NCBI GenBank assembly: GCA_963210315.1
Contig: OY723267.1
Location: 1,178,001-1,242,000, forward strand
Reading direction: 5' to 3'
Origin: Rhynchopus euleeides
Taxonomy: Eukaryota; Euglenozoa; Diplonemea; Diplonemida; Diplonemidae
DNA: 64,000 bases
A model generated the notes under the pieces. That model had not been told where the DNA came from, did no database searches, and saw only the letters and a program-made list of their open reading frames with translations. The position numbers and the translations under genes are program-made. This document shows positions 22,722-30,293 of the stretch, in pieces; positions within the stretch are counted from its first letter, which is position 1; each line of letters begins with the position of its first letter.

Positions 22722-23708
22722 ATGGACGTCGACTGGGCTTTGGTCGAGGTGCCGGCCCTCTCTATGGAGCCCGCAGCGGAGCCGATGCAGCACTGCGTGT
22801 TCCCCACATGCGCCACCGTCCATGAGGGCGGAACGGCGCACGCATGCAACGCCTGCGGACAAGCCACGACGAGGACATGTGTGCGGGCGCATCTGCACCC
22901 GAAGGCGGTGGCGGACGCCTTCGTCGCCCACATGGGCAGCGCCGGATGGGTATGCCCAATGTGCGCGTGGACGAAGATGCAGGCAGGCGGCGCGGCAGCA
23001 GCGGAGGAGGCCGCTGAAGAGGAGGACGGGCTGGGGGCGCTGCCCCAACTGGGAGCCGGTGAAGGGCTCAACATGGAGGCGCGCATGACTCGGCTGGAGG
23101 CGAAGGTGGAGGAGCAGGCCGAGACCATCGCCGATCTGCAGAGGCAGCTGCAGGAGGCTGACGAGGGGTTGCCGGACGACTTCTCGCCATACGCGGTCGC
23201 GACGTGGCGCCCTGGCATATGGAAGGGCGCGGTGCGGCGGCAGATCCGGGCAGAGGTGTCCCGCGTGTTCCGGGAGGCGAGCCTGCCAGCGTCGGGCACA
23301 GATGCGGGGGAATGGATGCACAGCCTCCGCAAATGCTTCGAGCACTTCGACGACGTGCTAAAGCTCATGAAGATGAACACGGAGGAGGAACCCAGCCTGC
23401 TGCCCCTGCACCGCATCGTGTGCGAAATGTCGGCTCTGGCCTGCCTCACGGGGTATGTGGCACGTGCCTACTACGAGCACAAGGCGAAGAACATCCCACC
23501 CCTCACGTTCTCGGCGTCTCTGCACCAGCGGCTGGTGGGAGAGGCGAATGATGCGCAGGCGAAGGCGAACCCGCGCCGTTTGGTACCACCGCGTGTGCAA
23601 CAGGGGGCTGACCCGCGCTACACGCCGTACCCCACCGGGAAGACGGGAAAGGGGGCGGAGCAGAGGGCAGTGGGAAAGGGGTCGAAAGGGCCCCGCGGGG
23701 GACAGTGA
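22722..23708 (+). CDS. ORF1 (gag-like) of the DIRS-order element, PHD-like zinc finger plus coiled coil
   Basis: The 328-aa reading starts at the ATG at 22722, about 30 bp after the tandem array. Residues 25-81 hold a Cys/His cluster (C25, C30, C42, C45, C53, then VCPMC with C78 and C81) with PHD/RING-like spacing. A short acidic linker leads to a coiled coil at about 118-150 (MTRLEAKVEEQAETIADLQR). The second half is mixed and ends in a basic Gly/Lys-rich tail. By position it is the gag-equivalent, expected to form particles or bind RNA; the PHD-like finger might instead target chromatin. The stop codon lies four bases past the beginning of the open RT frame. Confidence 0.75.
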   Translation: MDVDWALVEVPALSMEPAAEPMQHCVFPTCATVHEGGTAHACNACGQATTRTCVRAHLHPKAVADAFVAHMGSAGWVCPMCAWTKMQAGGAAAAEEAAEEEDGLGALPQLGAGEGLNMEARMTRLEAKVEEQAETIADLQRQLQEADEGLPDDFSPYAVATWRPGIWKGAVRRQIRAEVSRVFREASLPASGTDAGEWMHSLRKCFEHFDDVLKLMKMNTEEEPSLLPLHRIVCEMSALACLTGYVARAYYEHKAKNIPPLTFSASLHQRLVGEANDAQAKANPRRLVPPRVQQGADPRYTPYPTGKTGKGAEQRAVGKGSKGPRGGQ

Positions 23709-26647
23709 CTCCAGCAGACCACCCACCCAGGAACCAGCCCAACGCCGCCCACACCATCCCCATACGAGTTCATCCTGAAAGAAAAGAAGCAAACCAACAA
23801 GGGCCGCCCCCGCATCAAGCAACAACCACTGTCGAGCGAGATGAGGCTGATCATCATGGAGGCCACGCAGGAGGCTTTGGGGAACGCACTGTCGAGTTCG
23901 TACTGGACGGCTCTGCGCAGGAGCTACGAGAGGTACCGCGAGTTCAGAGAGGAGTGGTGCAGGGGGGAGGGCCGCACACTACGACACGAGGAGGGGATCA
24001 CCCTGTGGATCACACACCTGCGGCTCAACGGACTGTCCGCCCCATCGGCGCTGCAATACCTGGGCAACATCATCGCGAGCCTGCGCCGCTTCGAGTCGTG
24101 GGAACAGGAAGGACACGTGCTACGGGACTTCAAGCGAAGCTTGTGCCGCAGCGGGGCATTGAAGCCAGCACAACAGGCGCACCCCGCGACTCAAGAACAG
24201 GCAGCACAGGCAGTGACTCAGGAACCGCGGCCGCTGGTGCGTCTGGCCGTCGCAATGATGTGGCACGGGGCGGCGAGAGCGTCGGATGTGCAACGATTGT
24301 CAACGCGGGACATCCAGACGGAAGCAAAGTCAGACCAGATCACCATCGTGTGGACCACCACGAAGTCGGACCCCTTCCAGCTGGGGAAGACAACGGGTAT
24401 GTCACTGCCACCGGAGATGCTGAAGATCCTGCGGAGCCGTATGAAAGAGCTAAAGACAGAAGGGAGCCTGTTTCCCCCGAGCGTGACATACCGATGCATC
24501 GCGGCGGCGGTGAAAAGGGTGGATGCCCGATTGACGCCGCACTCCCTCCGGAGGGGGGCCCTCCACCATCTGGCACGCAACGGGGTGCCAGTCGAGAAGC
24601 TGATGATGCTGTCGCGACATGCGACCCCCGACGCGGTGTTTCGATACATACCAGCAGCAACGACACAGCGTGTGGCAGACACAGCGGCACTGTCCAAAGA
24701 GCTGGCCAAGAACGCGTGAGACACAGGGGACCAGAGTTTAGCACACATTTCCCGTACAAAAGGAGGCGAGACATCACACGTGAACTACGACGGTATGACT
24801 ACCCGACAGGGGGCGGCGCAGCAGGGGTCGGTGGAGGAAAGGACGGTACCGGCGCGGGGCCCGGGCCGACTCACAACGATGACCCGACACGCGCAGGGGA
24901 TCCAGCCGCACAGCCGAGAGAGCGCCCAAAGACATACCACAGGCCTCAGCTCTCCATCCAAGTATACCAACCTCCTGAAGAAAACGACAGCTCCGACGAC
25001 ACGGCGGACACCGACTCAGAACACGGACCGGGCATAGACGCCGATCTCTACGGGGAGAGTGTCGGCGTGCACCACAAAGGACATATCGTGCGACCTGCCC
25101 ATGAAAGGCAAGACCCATCTGAAGACGACCGCCTTGCTCCGATCTGCGACACGCGCCTCAACCTGGCGCGACTCCGCGAGCTGGACCCCAACGAGGAACT
25201 GCGAGACGTGTTGGACCTCATTACAGACCCCGAAGCCTTCAGAAATGCGTTGCTCCCCGGAGCACGCGACCACTTCAGGAACAAGTGGAGGATGATATCA
25301 CGCCATACATTGAAACATGTCGACGACCTCATCGCCTACGGCGTTATCGCTATAGCCTGTACTCATGCGATACTCACCTTACCAGCCTTTACCGTGCCGA
25401 AGAAGTCAGGGGGGACACGCTTCATCGTCGACGCACGTACTCTGAACTCGTACATGGCGCGACCGCCAGACATGAGATTGGACGACATCCTGGAGGTGAC
25501 GCGCCGCATCGCTGAGTCAACTTGGGTTGTGCTCGCTGACGCGAGGAGCTGGTTCTACCAGTTTCCGGTGGAGGAGGAGATCCAGCGCTACTTCGGAATC
25601 CGCTTCGGGGACAAGCGGGACGAATTTGTGCCAGCGTTTCTGTCGGTGATGTGCATGGGGTGGTCACACTCACCAGCAATTGCCAACCGGAGTGCGAGGG
25701 TGCTCCTCCCTCCAAGAGACGGCATCGTCTGGATAGACAATTTTGTGGTCACAGCCGAGACACTGGACGAGGTGCAGGCGAAGTACAGGGTCTTCCGCGA
25801 AAGGTGCGACTACGTCAACGCGACCCTGAACCTCGACGATGCCGACCACGGGATGCCGACGCAACGTTTCTGCACGTTCGGGATCCAGTTTGACCTGGTG
25901 GAGCACAGATTCCGCATGGACCCTGCATGGGTGGCGAAGGTGGCACAGCGGGAGGAGCTGGCGGAGACGTTGGAGGGAACAACAACGCCGCGGAGGGCCT
26001 TCCGCATCTTCGGATCCATCGTCTGGCAGTCATACGTCATGCGCGCGCCACTGTGTTTCGCTCCCGCAATCCTCTCTTTCGTCCGGCGCCTAGGACGCCG
26101 GGCGCACGACAACAACGCGGCGTGGGATGTCAACACACGAGTGCCGAACTCAGTGATCCGGGAGACAGCAGCACGGATGGAGTTCATGCGCGATAACAAT
26201 TGGCACCACCAGGCAGACCCAACATCGCGGGCAACGCTGTGGTCCGACGCGTCATCGACGGAGTGGGCGGCGATACTCGAACTGGGAGAGGAGACGGTCA
26301 CACAAGGGGTGTTCACCGGGGCAGATCGGGATGCGCACATCTTCCTGAAGGAGGCCTTCGCCGTGTGGCAAGGGCTACGCATCATCAACTCACAGGACAT
26401 CGCAGTGACGTGCAACATCGACAACCTCCCCCTAGTATTTTGCATGCGGCGAGGGCACTGCGCGAACCACAGAGGCAACCTGCTACTGCAGCGCATATTC
26501 CTCGTGGCACGGACGAAGCGACTGCGGCTCAACCCCCAGTGGGTGCCAACCGACGAGCAGCGGGCTGACACCTACACGCGCGGAACACGAGCCGAACGGG
26601 CAATCCGCCTCGAGCCAGCACATATACCAACACGCAGCACCACGTAA
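23705..26647 (+). CDS. Reverse transcriptase-RNase H of the DIRS-order element
   Basis: One frame is open for 980 codons. The part before about 24750 overlaps the recombinase gene, so the true start is unresolved; the first codon of the open frame is GTG. From about 24800 the protein is charged and protein-like, then the RT begins: TVPKKSGGTRFIVDARTLN near 25390-25450, the motif A aspartate in VLADARSWFYQFPV near 25530, and motif C as VWIDNFVV near 25726-25750. RNase H follows with Asp in LWSDASS (26238), Glu in FLKEAF (26342), Asp in CNIDN (26414) and Asp in DEQRADTYTRG (26550-26580). Motif C has Asn where the second catalytic Asp of YxDD is usual. No methyltransferase domain follows, unlike DIRS1. 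Confidence 0.85.
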   Translation: MTPADHPPRNQPNAAHTIPIRVHPERKEANQQGPPPHQATTTVERDEADHHGGHAGGFGERTVEFVLDGSAQELREVPRVQRGVVQGGGPHTTTRGGDHPVDHTPAAQRTVRPIGAAIPGQHHREPAPLRVVGTGRTRATGLQAKLVPQRGIEASTTGAPRDSRTGSTGSDSGTAAAGASGRRNDVARGGESVGCATIVNAGHPDGSKVRPDHHRVDHHEVGPLPAGEDNGYVTATGDAEDPAEPYERAKDRREPVSPERDIPMHRGGGEKGGCPIDAALPPEGGPPPSGTQRGASREADDAVATCDPRRGVSIHTSSNDTACGRHSGTVQRAGQERVRHRGPEFSTHFPYKRRRDITRELRRYDYPTGGGAAGVGGGKDGTGAGPGPTHNDDPTRAGDPAAQPRERPKTYHRPQLSIQVYQPPEENDSSDDTADTDSEHGPGIDADLYGESVGVHHKGHIVRPAHERQDPSEDDRLAPICDTRLNLARLRELDPNEELRDVLDLITDPEAFRNALLPGARDHFRNKWRMISRHTLKHVDDLIAYGVIAIACTHAILTLPAFTVPKKSGGTRFIVDARTLNSYMARPPDMRLDDILEVTRRIAESTWVVLADARSWFYQFPVEEEIQRYFGIRFGDKRDEFVPAFLSVMCMGWSHSPAIANRSARVLLPPRDGIVWIDNFVVTAETLDEVQAKYRVFRERCDYVNATLNLDDADHGMPTQRFCTFGIQFDLVEHRFRMDPAWVAKVAQREELAETLEGTTTPRRAFRIFGSIVWQSYVMRAPLCFAPAILSFVRRLGRRAHDNNAAWDVNTRVPNSVIRETAARMEFMRDNNWHHQADPTSRATLWSDASSTEWAAILELGEETVTQGVFTGADRDAHIFLKEAFAVWQGLRIINSQDIAVTCNIDNLPLVFCMRRGHCANHRGNLLLQRIFLVARTKRLRLNPQWVPTDEQRADTYTRGTRAERAIRLEPAHIPTRSTT
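23841..24719 (+). CDS. Tyrosine recombinase of the DIRS-order element
   Basis: The enzyme should integrate the circular DNA copy by strand exchange. The 292-aa reading from the ATG at 23841 has an N-terminal helical SAM-like core-binding part (about 1-100) and a catalytic part. All the expected active-site residues are visible: Arg146 in AARASDV, His234 and Arg237 in HSLRRG, His260 in LSRHA, and the nucleophile Tyr269 in VFRYIP. The frame overlaps the open RT frame by its whole length in a different phase. In this family the product is thought to come from a separate or subgenomic message. The ATG at 23841 is not certain, because a second Met follows at residue 6. Confidence 0.9.
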   Translation: MRLIIMEATQEALGNALSSSYWTALRRSYERYREFREEWCRGEGRTLRHEEGITLWITHLRLNGLSAPSALQYLGNIIASLRRFESWEQEGHVLRDFKRSLCRSGALKPAQQAHPATQEQAAQAVTQEPRPLVRLAVAMMWHGAARASDVQRLSTRDIQTEAKSDQITIVWTTTKSDPFQLGKTTGMSLPPEMLKILRSRMKELKTEGSLFPPSVTYRCIAAAVKRVDARLTPHSLRRGALHHLARNGVPVEKLMMLSRHATPDAVFRYIPAATTQRVADTAALSKELAKNA

Positions 26648-26718
26648 CCCGCACTCGGCACCGTATGATTACATGACCAACCGGTGCGCGAGCACGTCCC
26701 TCCGGAAGAGGGTCCTGG

Positions 26719-26791
26719 GTGTGGAAGCGTCAACGCATCAAACGAAGTATCAACAGTAGAGAAAGAGCGGCAGAGTTGAAGTGACACTTTT
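26719..26791 (+). repeat. B1 repeat of the DIRS-order element
   Basis: This 73-bp sequence starting GTGTGGAAGCGTCAACGCAT is identical to B2 at 26887-26959. Its start also matches the end of A2, so A2 and B2 overlap by 14 bases. Confidence 0.85.
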
Positions 26792-26837
26792 TACGCACAC
26801 GACTTTCGCGCGGAAAGTGTCATTCAGCTCTGCCAAA
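26770..26837. repeat. Hairpin between B1 and A2
   Basis: GGCAGAGTTGAAGTGACACT at the end of B1 pairs with AAAGTGTCATTCAGCTCTGCC about 25 bases downstream, giving a stem of about 20 pairs with two mismatches. The same B sequence at the 3' end of the element lacks the pairing partner. Confidence 0.7.
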
Positions 26838-26865
26838 CGTGCTCTACACACCACCCCCTTCATCA

Positions 26866-26959
26866 GGCAAGTGGGTTTGTAAGTGTGTGTGGAAGCGTCA
26901 ACGCATCAAACGAAGTATCAACAGTAGAGAAAGAGCGGCAGAGTTGAAGTGACACTTTT
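26866..26959 (+). repeat. A2-B2 repeats, 3' end of the DIRS-order element
   Basis: A2 (26866-26900) is identical to A1, and B2 (26887-26959) to B1; they run into each other at the shared GTGTGGAAGCGTCA. In the split-direct-repeat model the A2/B1 boundary regions regenerate the ends from a circle. Confidence 0.85.
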
Positions 26960-28262
26960 GGGAGCAATGCATCGCTTGAAGGGGGGGCTGGAAAGGTTCA
27001 CTGGAGTGGCTACGAGACACGATACAGGTACCCACCACGGGTGATGAGGGACATCAAAAAGGAAAGAGTCGGCAGCATGCAATGCCATACTGTGTGGTCA
27101 GACGAGCAAGCTCCAGGCTGAATTGACCCAGAGGGCATATCTCCTTGGGGCAGATCTGGGCACAGCTCCAAATCGTTCAAAATCGTTCAAAGATTCAGAA
27201 AACACAAGCATACTAGCATTAGGGAGTTTTGGGAGGGGGTGGCGGCGGTGGTAGTTGAGAAACTTTCGGCAAGAGGGGAATAGAGAGCAGGTGAGTTGAG
27301 TGAGAACCTGGGTCGAAATGGCCCAACTGAGCCAAGAAAAAGCTAAAAGTGGCACAGCCGCCTGCGACTGGATTCCATATTTCTTTCTGGCTTCGACAAA
27401 CCGGCACGACCTGCAGCACTAACGCATCCGTCTCTGGGAAGCAAGATGGACCGCTCGCAGCAACTCCTTATCGTAGAGACCTTGCGTGAATAGTTCACAC
27501 ATGGCGAACAGGCTGTGCGGGAGGCGTCCTGCGTTCGAAAAACCCCCATCCAGAATGTGGGGATCAACGCCGACCTCCGCCGACGTGCGTAAACCAATCC
27601 ACCTTGTTTACGACCCCTCTCTTTTGGCCCCACTCATGCACACTCTGTATCAAGCCATTTCTCCAAGGGAGCAGGCGGCCCACCACCTACCAAGGTAGAC
27701 TATTTCTTTTGCTCAGGTGCAGATCACCCCTCTCCACCCCAGCCCCGAACAAATGGATGCTTTAAGAACGGATCTACAGGAGGGCTGGCATCACACCGAA
27801 CATCACCCTGTCCTGTTCGAGTGAGCTGAGCCCGCCCCCCCGGGTTGAGACCATATATTATAAAGAGAGCGAGGGAGTAGGGAGTCGGGAGGGGAAGGGG
27901 GGGGGGGGGCATTCGGGAAACTCATAGACTTCACAACAAGGATGCGTTTGATAACGGGAGAAGACATACGCCCGCATCCCGGGTGGCTGGCATCTGTTTG
28001 GCGTTTGGAAGGGGTGCATCCCACCAGCGCGAAGCACCAGGCAGGATTTTACCGGGCTGTTGTGTGCTGGAGGGAGTTCCGAATAATCTCTCGCCTGAGC
28101 CCCCTCCCCCCGTCCGGGCAGTGAGACACAAGGACCCCCCGATGTGGAGCGCGTGGGACGGAAGACACGGGGTTCCGTTGCTTCGGCGCGTGCAGTCCTG
28201 GCGTGGAAACCGTCTCGGGCATCATGTGGTCTGAAAGCTGAGGGTTGGAAGCGCCTGCTGGT
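26960..28262. other. Intergenic, no gene recognised
   Basis: Only short overlapping frames occur. At 27170-27190 the phrase AAATCGTTCAAAATCGTTCA is found; its inverted counterpart occurs near 51770, so this is part of a dispersed repeat. A long G-run lies at 27894-27910. Confidence 0.45.
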
Positions 28263-30242
28263 CTACACCTGCACAGCAAGCGGGATCATGCTGCCCAGCA
28301 GGCAGATGGTAATGTGCGCCTGCCTCTGGTGATCGCCTGCTCTTGAAGCTGCGCTCTCCACGCCGCACCCTGTCAGAAAAGCACGCATCGCAGCGTTGTA
28401 AGGCGCCCACTCCGCTGCAGCCTTCCCGATGTGGTACATCCACTCCTCACCGTGGGTGGCGGTCTCAGCTGTGTCGCGCACGACAAGCTCGTATGCATGG
28501 GACGAGCCCTCACTGTTGTAGGTATCGTCGTCATCGCGAAGGCATCCCTGCACAGCGCTCCGGACACTGTCGCTGCCGCGTGCGCGCGCCTTGACAAGGC
28601 GCACCAACCTGGGCACAAGGAGGAACACGTGCTCGTGTTCGGCATCCTGGCACAGTCCTGGCGTGCATAAGACGTCCAAACCTAATGCACGCGAAGCACG
28701 CTCCATCCCAGAAGCCACAACAGGGAGTGTCCCAAGGAGGCTGAACCGCCGCATCTCTGCGCACCCGAGGTCACCACACAGCACGCGGCCTGACGCTGCT
28801 CCGATGTTGATGTGCACCGCATTGTGAGGCCTGGTGCCGCGTTTGTAGGTGTTGTCACTGCGCACCGCTCGGATAATTTGCTGCGCTGCACCGGCAGCCG
28901 CAGCGGCGTGCATGACACACAGGCGCGAGGTGTTAAAGGACGCCAGGATACGATCGCCGACAAATATATCGACCAGCCCGCCGCGTGCCTCCACCGCCGA
29001 CATCACCGTGCCCTGCAGCACTTCGAAGAACAATGTGAATCTGCGCGGATCCTGCTCCAGACTCTCCAACACGTTGCATGTGTTCACCACAAGCGCCGTG
29101 GCCCGTGTGGCTTTCAGCACCCCAAGGGCCTTCGTCACACCAATGTGGGGCACGTCGACCTGCTCGCTCCCTTCGGTCTTCGAGCTTGCTGCCCCTGTGC
29201 TATTCGTGGCGACGGAGCATGGGGACCGTTGGGAGCCACAGAGGTGCTCCTCTTCAAGGTGTGCAGGCAGGCACGACTTCGGGAGGTATGGGCGGTACGC
29301 GCGCAGGTTCTGCTCCAACCGCTGAAGCGCCTCATGCATCGCTGCCGGCAGCCGCCCCTCCGCCTCCTGCAGCATCTCCGCCACGGTGTCGATATCGTAT
29401 CCCGCTAGCAACTGCGCAATCGCCTCCACAGTCTCGCTCGTGCGTGTCATAGCCGCCTTCTCCTTCTCAGCAGACTCTGCAAAGCCACGCGTAGCTGCGA
29501 AACCCGTCAGCAGCACCATCAACGACAGCTGCATCTCATAGGCCGCTCTGGCGACGGTGTGTGGGCAGGGCGGATCGGCGCAGCTCATGCTCCTCTCGAG
29601 ATGTTCCCACCTGAGGGACTGGGAGGACAGCCCCGGCAGGTCCAGCAGCCCCAGCCGCAGCACCAGCTCGGACCCGATGACGACGGCCCACAGGGCGGCA
29701 ACCCCAGTCAGCCACATGACGAATCGCCGGCCGAGACCCAGCACCAGCGATAGGTCAGTGATCAGCACAAACGCAGGCCACACGGCAGTGCCGCTGAGGG
29801 TGCGCATGTTGAGGTCATGGCAGACGATTGCCACAGCCAGCCCAATAATGCAGGCGCGCATGAAGTTGCGGGTGAGATGGAAGCGGCAGATGCACATCCC
29901 GACCACCAGCACCTGGGACAGCAGCGCAATCGTCAGAGCAAATGTGGTGACCGGCGCTTGGGAGGACACACCGAGCAGGGTCCCCACCGACATGCTGATC
30001 AGGAAGCTGACGACAAACAGCAGCCGCCTGTTGCTGCGTGCCTTGCCCTGCAGCTTCCCGTCCATCGAGATGATTTGCTCAAACCACCCCATTGCATAAC
30101 CTGGTGTTGTGGGGTGTGTGGTTTGCCGGGAGGACACAGCGAGCACAACGCACAGGCAGAAGCAAGCCAGAATCACCAAGGGGGTCGGCAACCAGCAGCG
30201 TGGCGGGGGCGGATCGGGGGCAGAACTTAGACCAGGATGCAA
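28263..30242 (-). CDS. Six-TM membrane protein with a degenerate class III nucleotidyl cyclase domain
   Basis: The open frame is 659 codons; a likelier start is MGWFEQ at 30092 (609 aa), because the upstream part follows a possible splice acceptor. Six hydrophobic segments lie at about residues 75-265 of the longer frame. The cyclase homology domain covers about 400-570: ALVVNTCNVL in place of the F-x-D-I metal site, GGLVDIFVGDRILASFN with the second metal Asp kept, and INIGAASGRVLCGDLG followed by FSLLGTLPVVASGMERA. The first metal Asp appears to be Asn, and the transition-state Asn/Arg region is altered, so cAMP/cGMP synthesis is doubtful; it may be a pseudocyclase or dimerisation partner. 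The start lies only 51 bp downstream of the stop of the next gene on the same strand. The very C-terminus may be intronic read-through. Confidence 0.7.
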   Translation of the reverse strand: MHPGLSSAPDPPPPRCWLPTPLVILACFCLCVVLAVSSRQTTHPTTPGYAMGWFEQIISMDGKLQGKARSNRRLLFVVSFLISMSVGTLLGVSSQAPVTTFALTIALLSQVLVVGMCICRFHLTRNFMRACIIGLAVAIVCHDLNMRTLSGTAVWPAFVLITDLSLVLGLGRRFVMWLTGVAALWAVVIGSELVLRLGLLDLPGLSSQSLRWEHLERSMSCADPPCPHTVARAAYEMQLSLMVLLTGFAATRGFAESAEKEKAAMTRTSETVEAIAQLLAGYDIDTVAEMLQEAEGRLPAAMHEALQRLEQNLRAYRPYLPKSCLPAHLEEEHLCGSQRSPCSVATNSTGAASSKTEGSEQVDVPHIGVTKALGVLKATRATALVVNTCNVLESLEQDPRRFTLFFEVLQGTVMSAVEARGGLVDIFVGDRILASFNTSRLCVMHAAAAAGAAQQIIRAVRSDNTYKRGTRPHNAVHINIGAASGRVLCGDLGCAEMRRFSLLGTLPVVASGMERASRALGLDVLCTPGLCQDAEHEHVFLLVPRLVRLVKARARGSDSVRSAVQGCLRDDDDTYNSEGSSHAYELVVRDTAETATHGEEWMYHIGKAAAEWAPYNAAMRAFLTGCGVESAASRAGDHQRQAHITICLLGSMIPLAVQV

Positions 30243-30293
30243 GCCGGCACATGCCCTGTAGGAATACAGGGCGGTGATATCGGGACAAGCTGC

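Larger units (their letters stand above)
22082..26959 (+). mobile_element. DIRS-order tyrosine-recombinase retrotransposon with split direct repeats
   Basis: The element has the A1-body-B1-A2-B2 arrangement known from PAT/Ngaro-type DIRS elements. A1 (22082-22116) and A2 (26866-26900) are identical over 35 bp; B1 (26719-26791) and B2 (26887-26959) are identical over 73 bp. The body encodes ORF1 (22722-23708), a tyrosine recombinase (23841-24719) and an overlapping RT-RNase H frame ending at 26647. Integration is expected through a circular intermediate and the recombinase, so no target duplication is expected, and I see none. Perfect repeats and open frames suggest recent activity. The recombinase lies upstream of, and overlaps, the RT, as in DIRS1, yet the ends are of the split-direct-repeat type. 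Confidence 0.88.
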
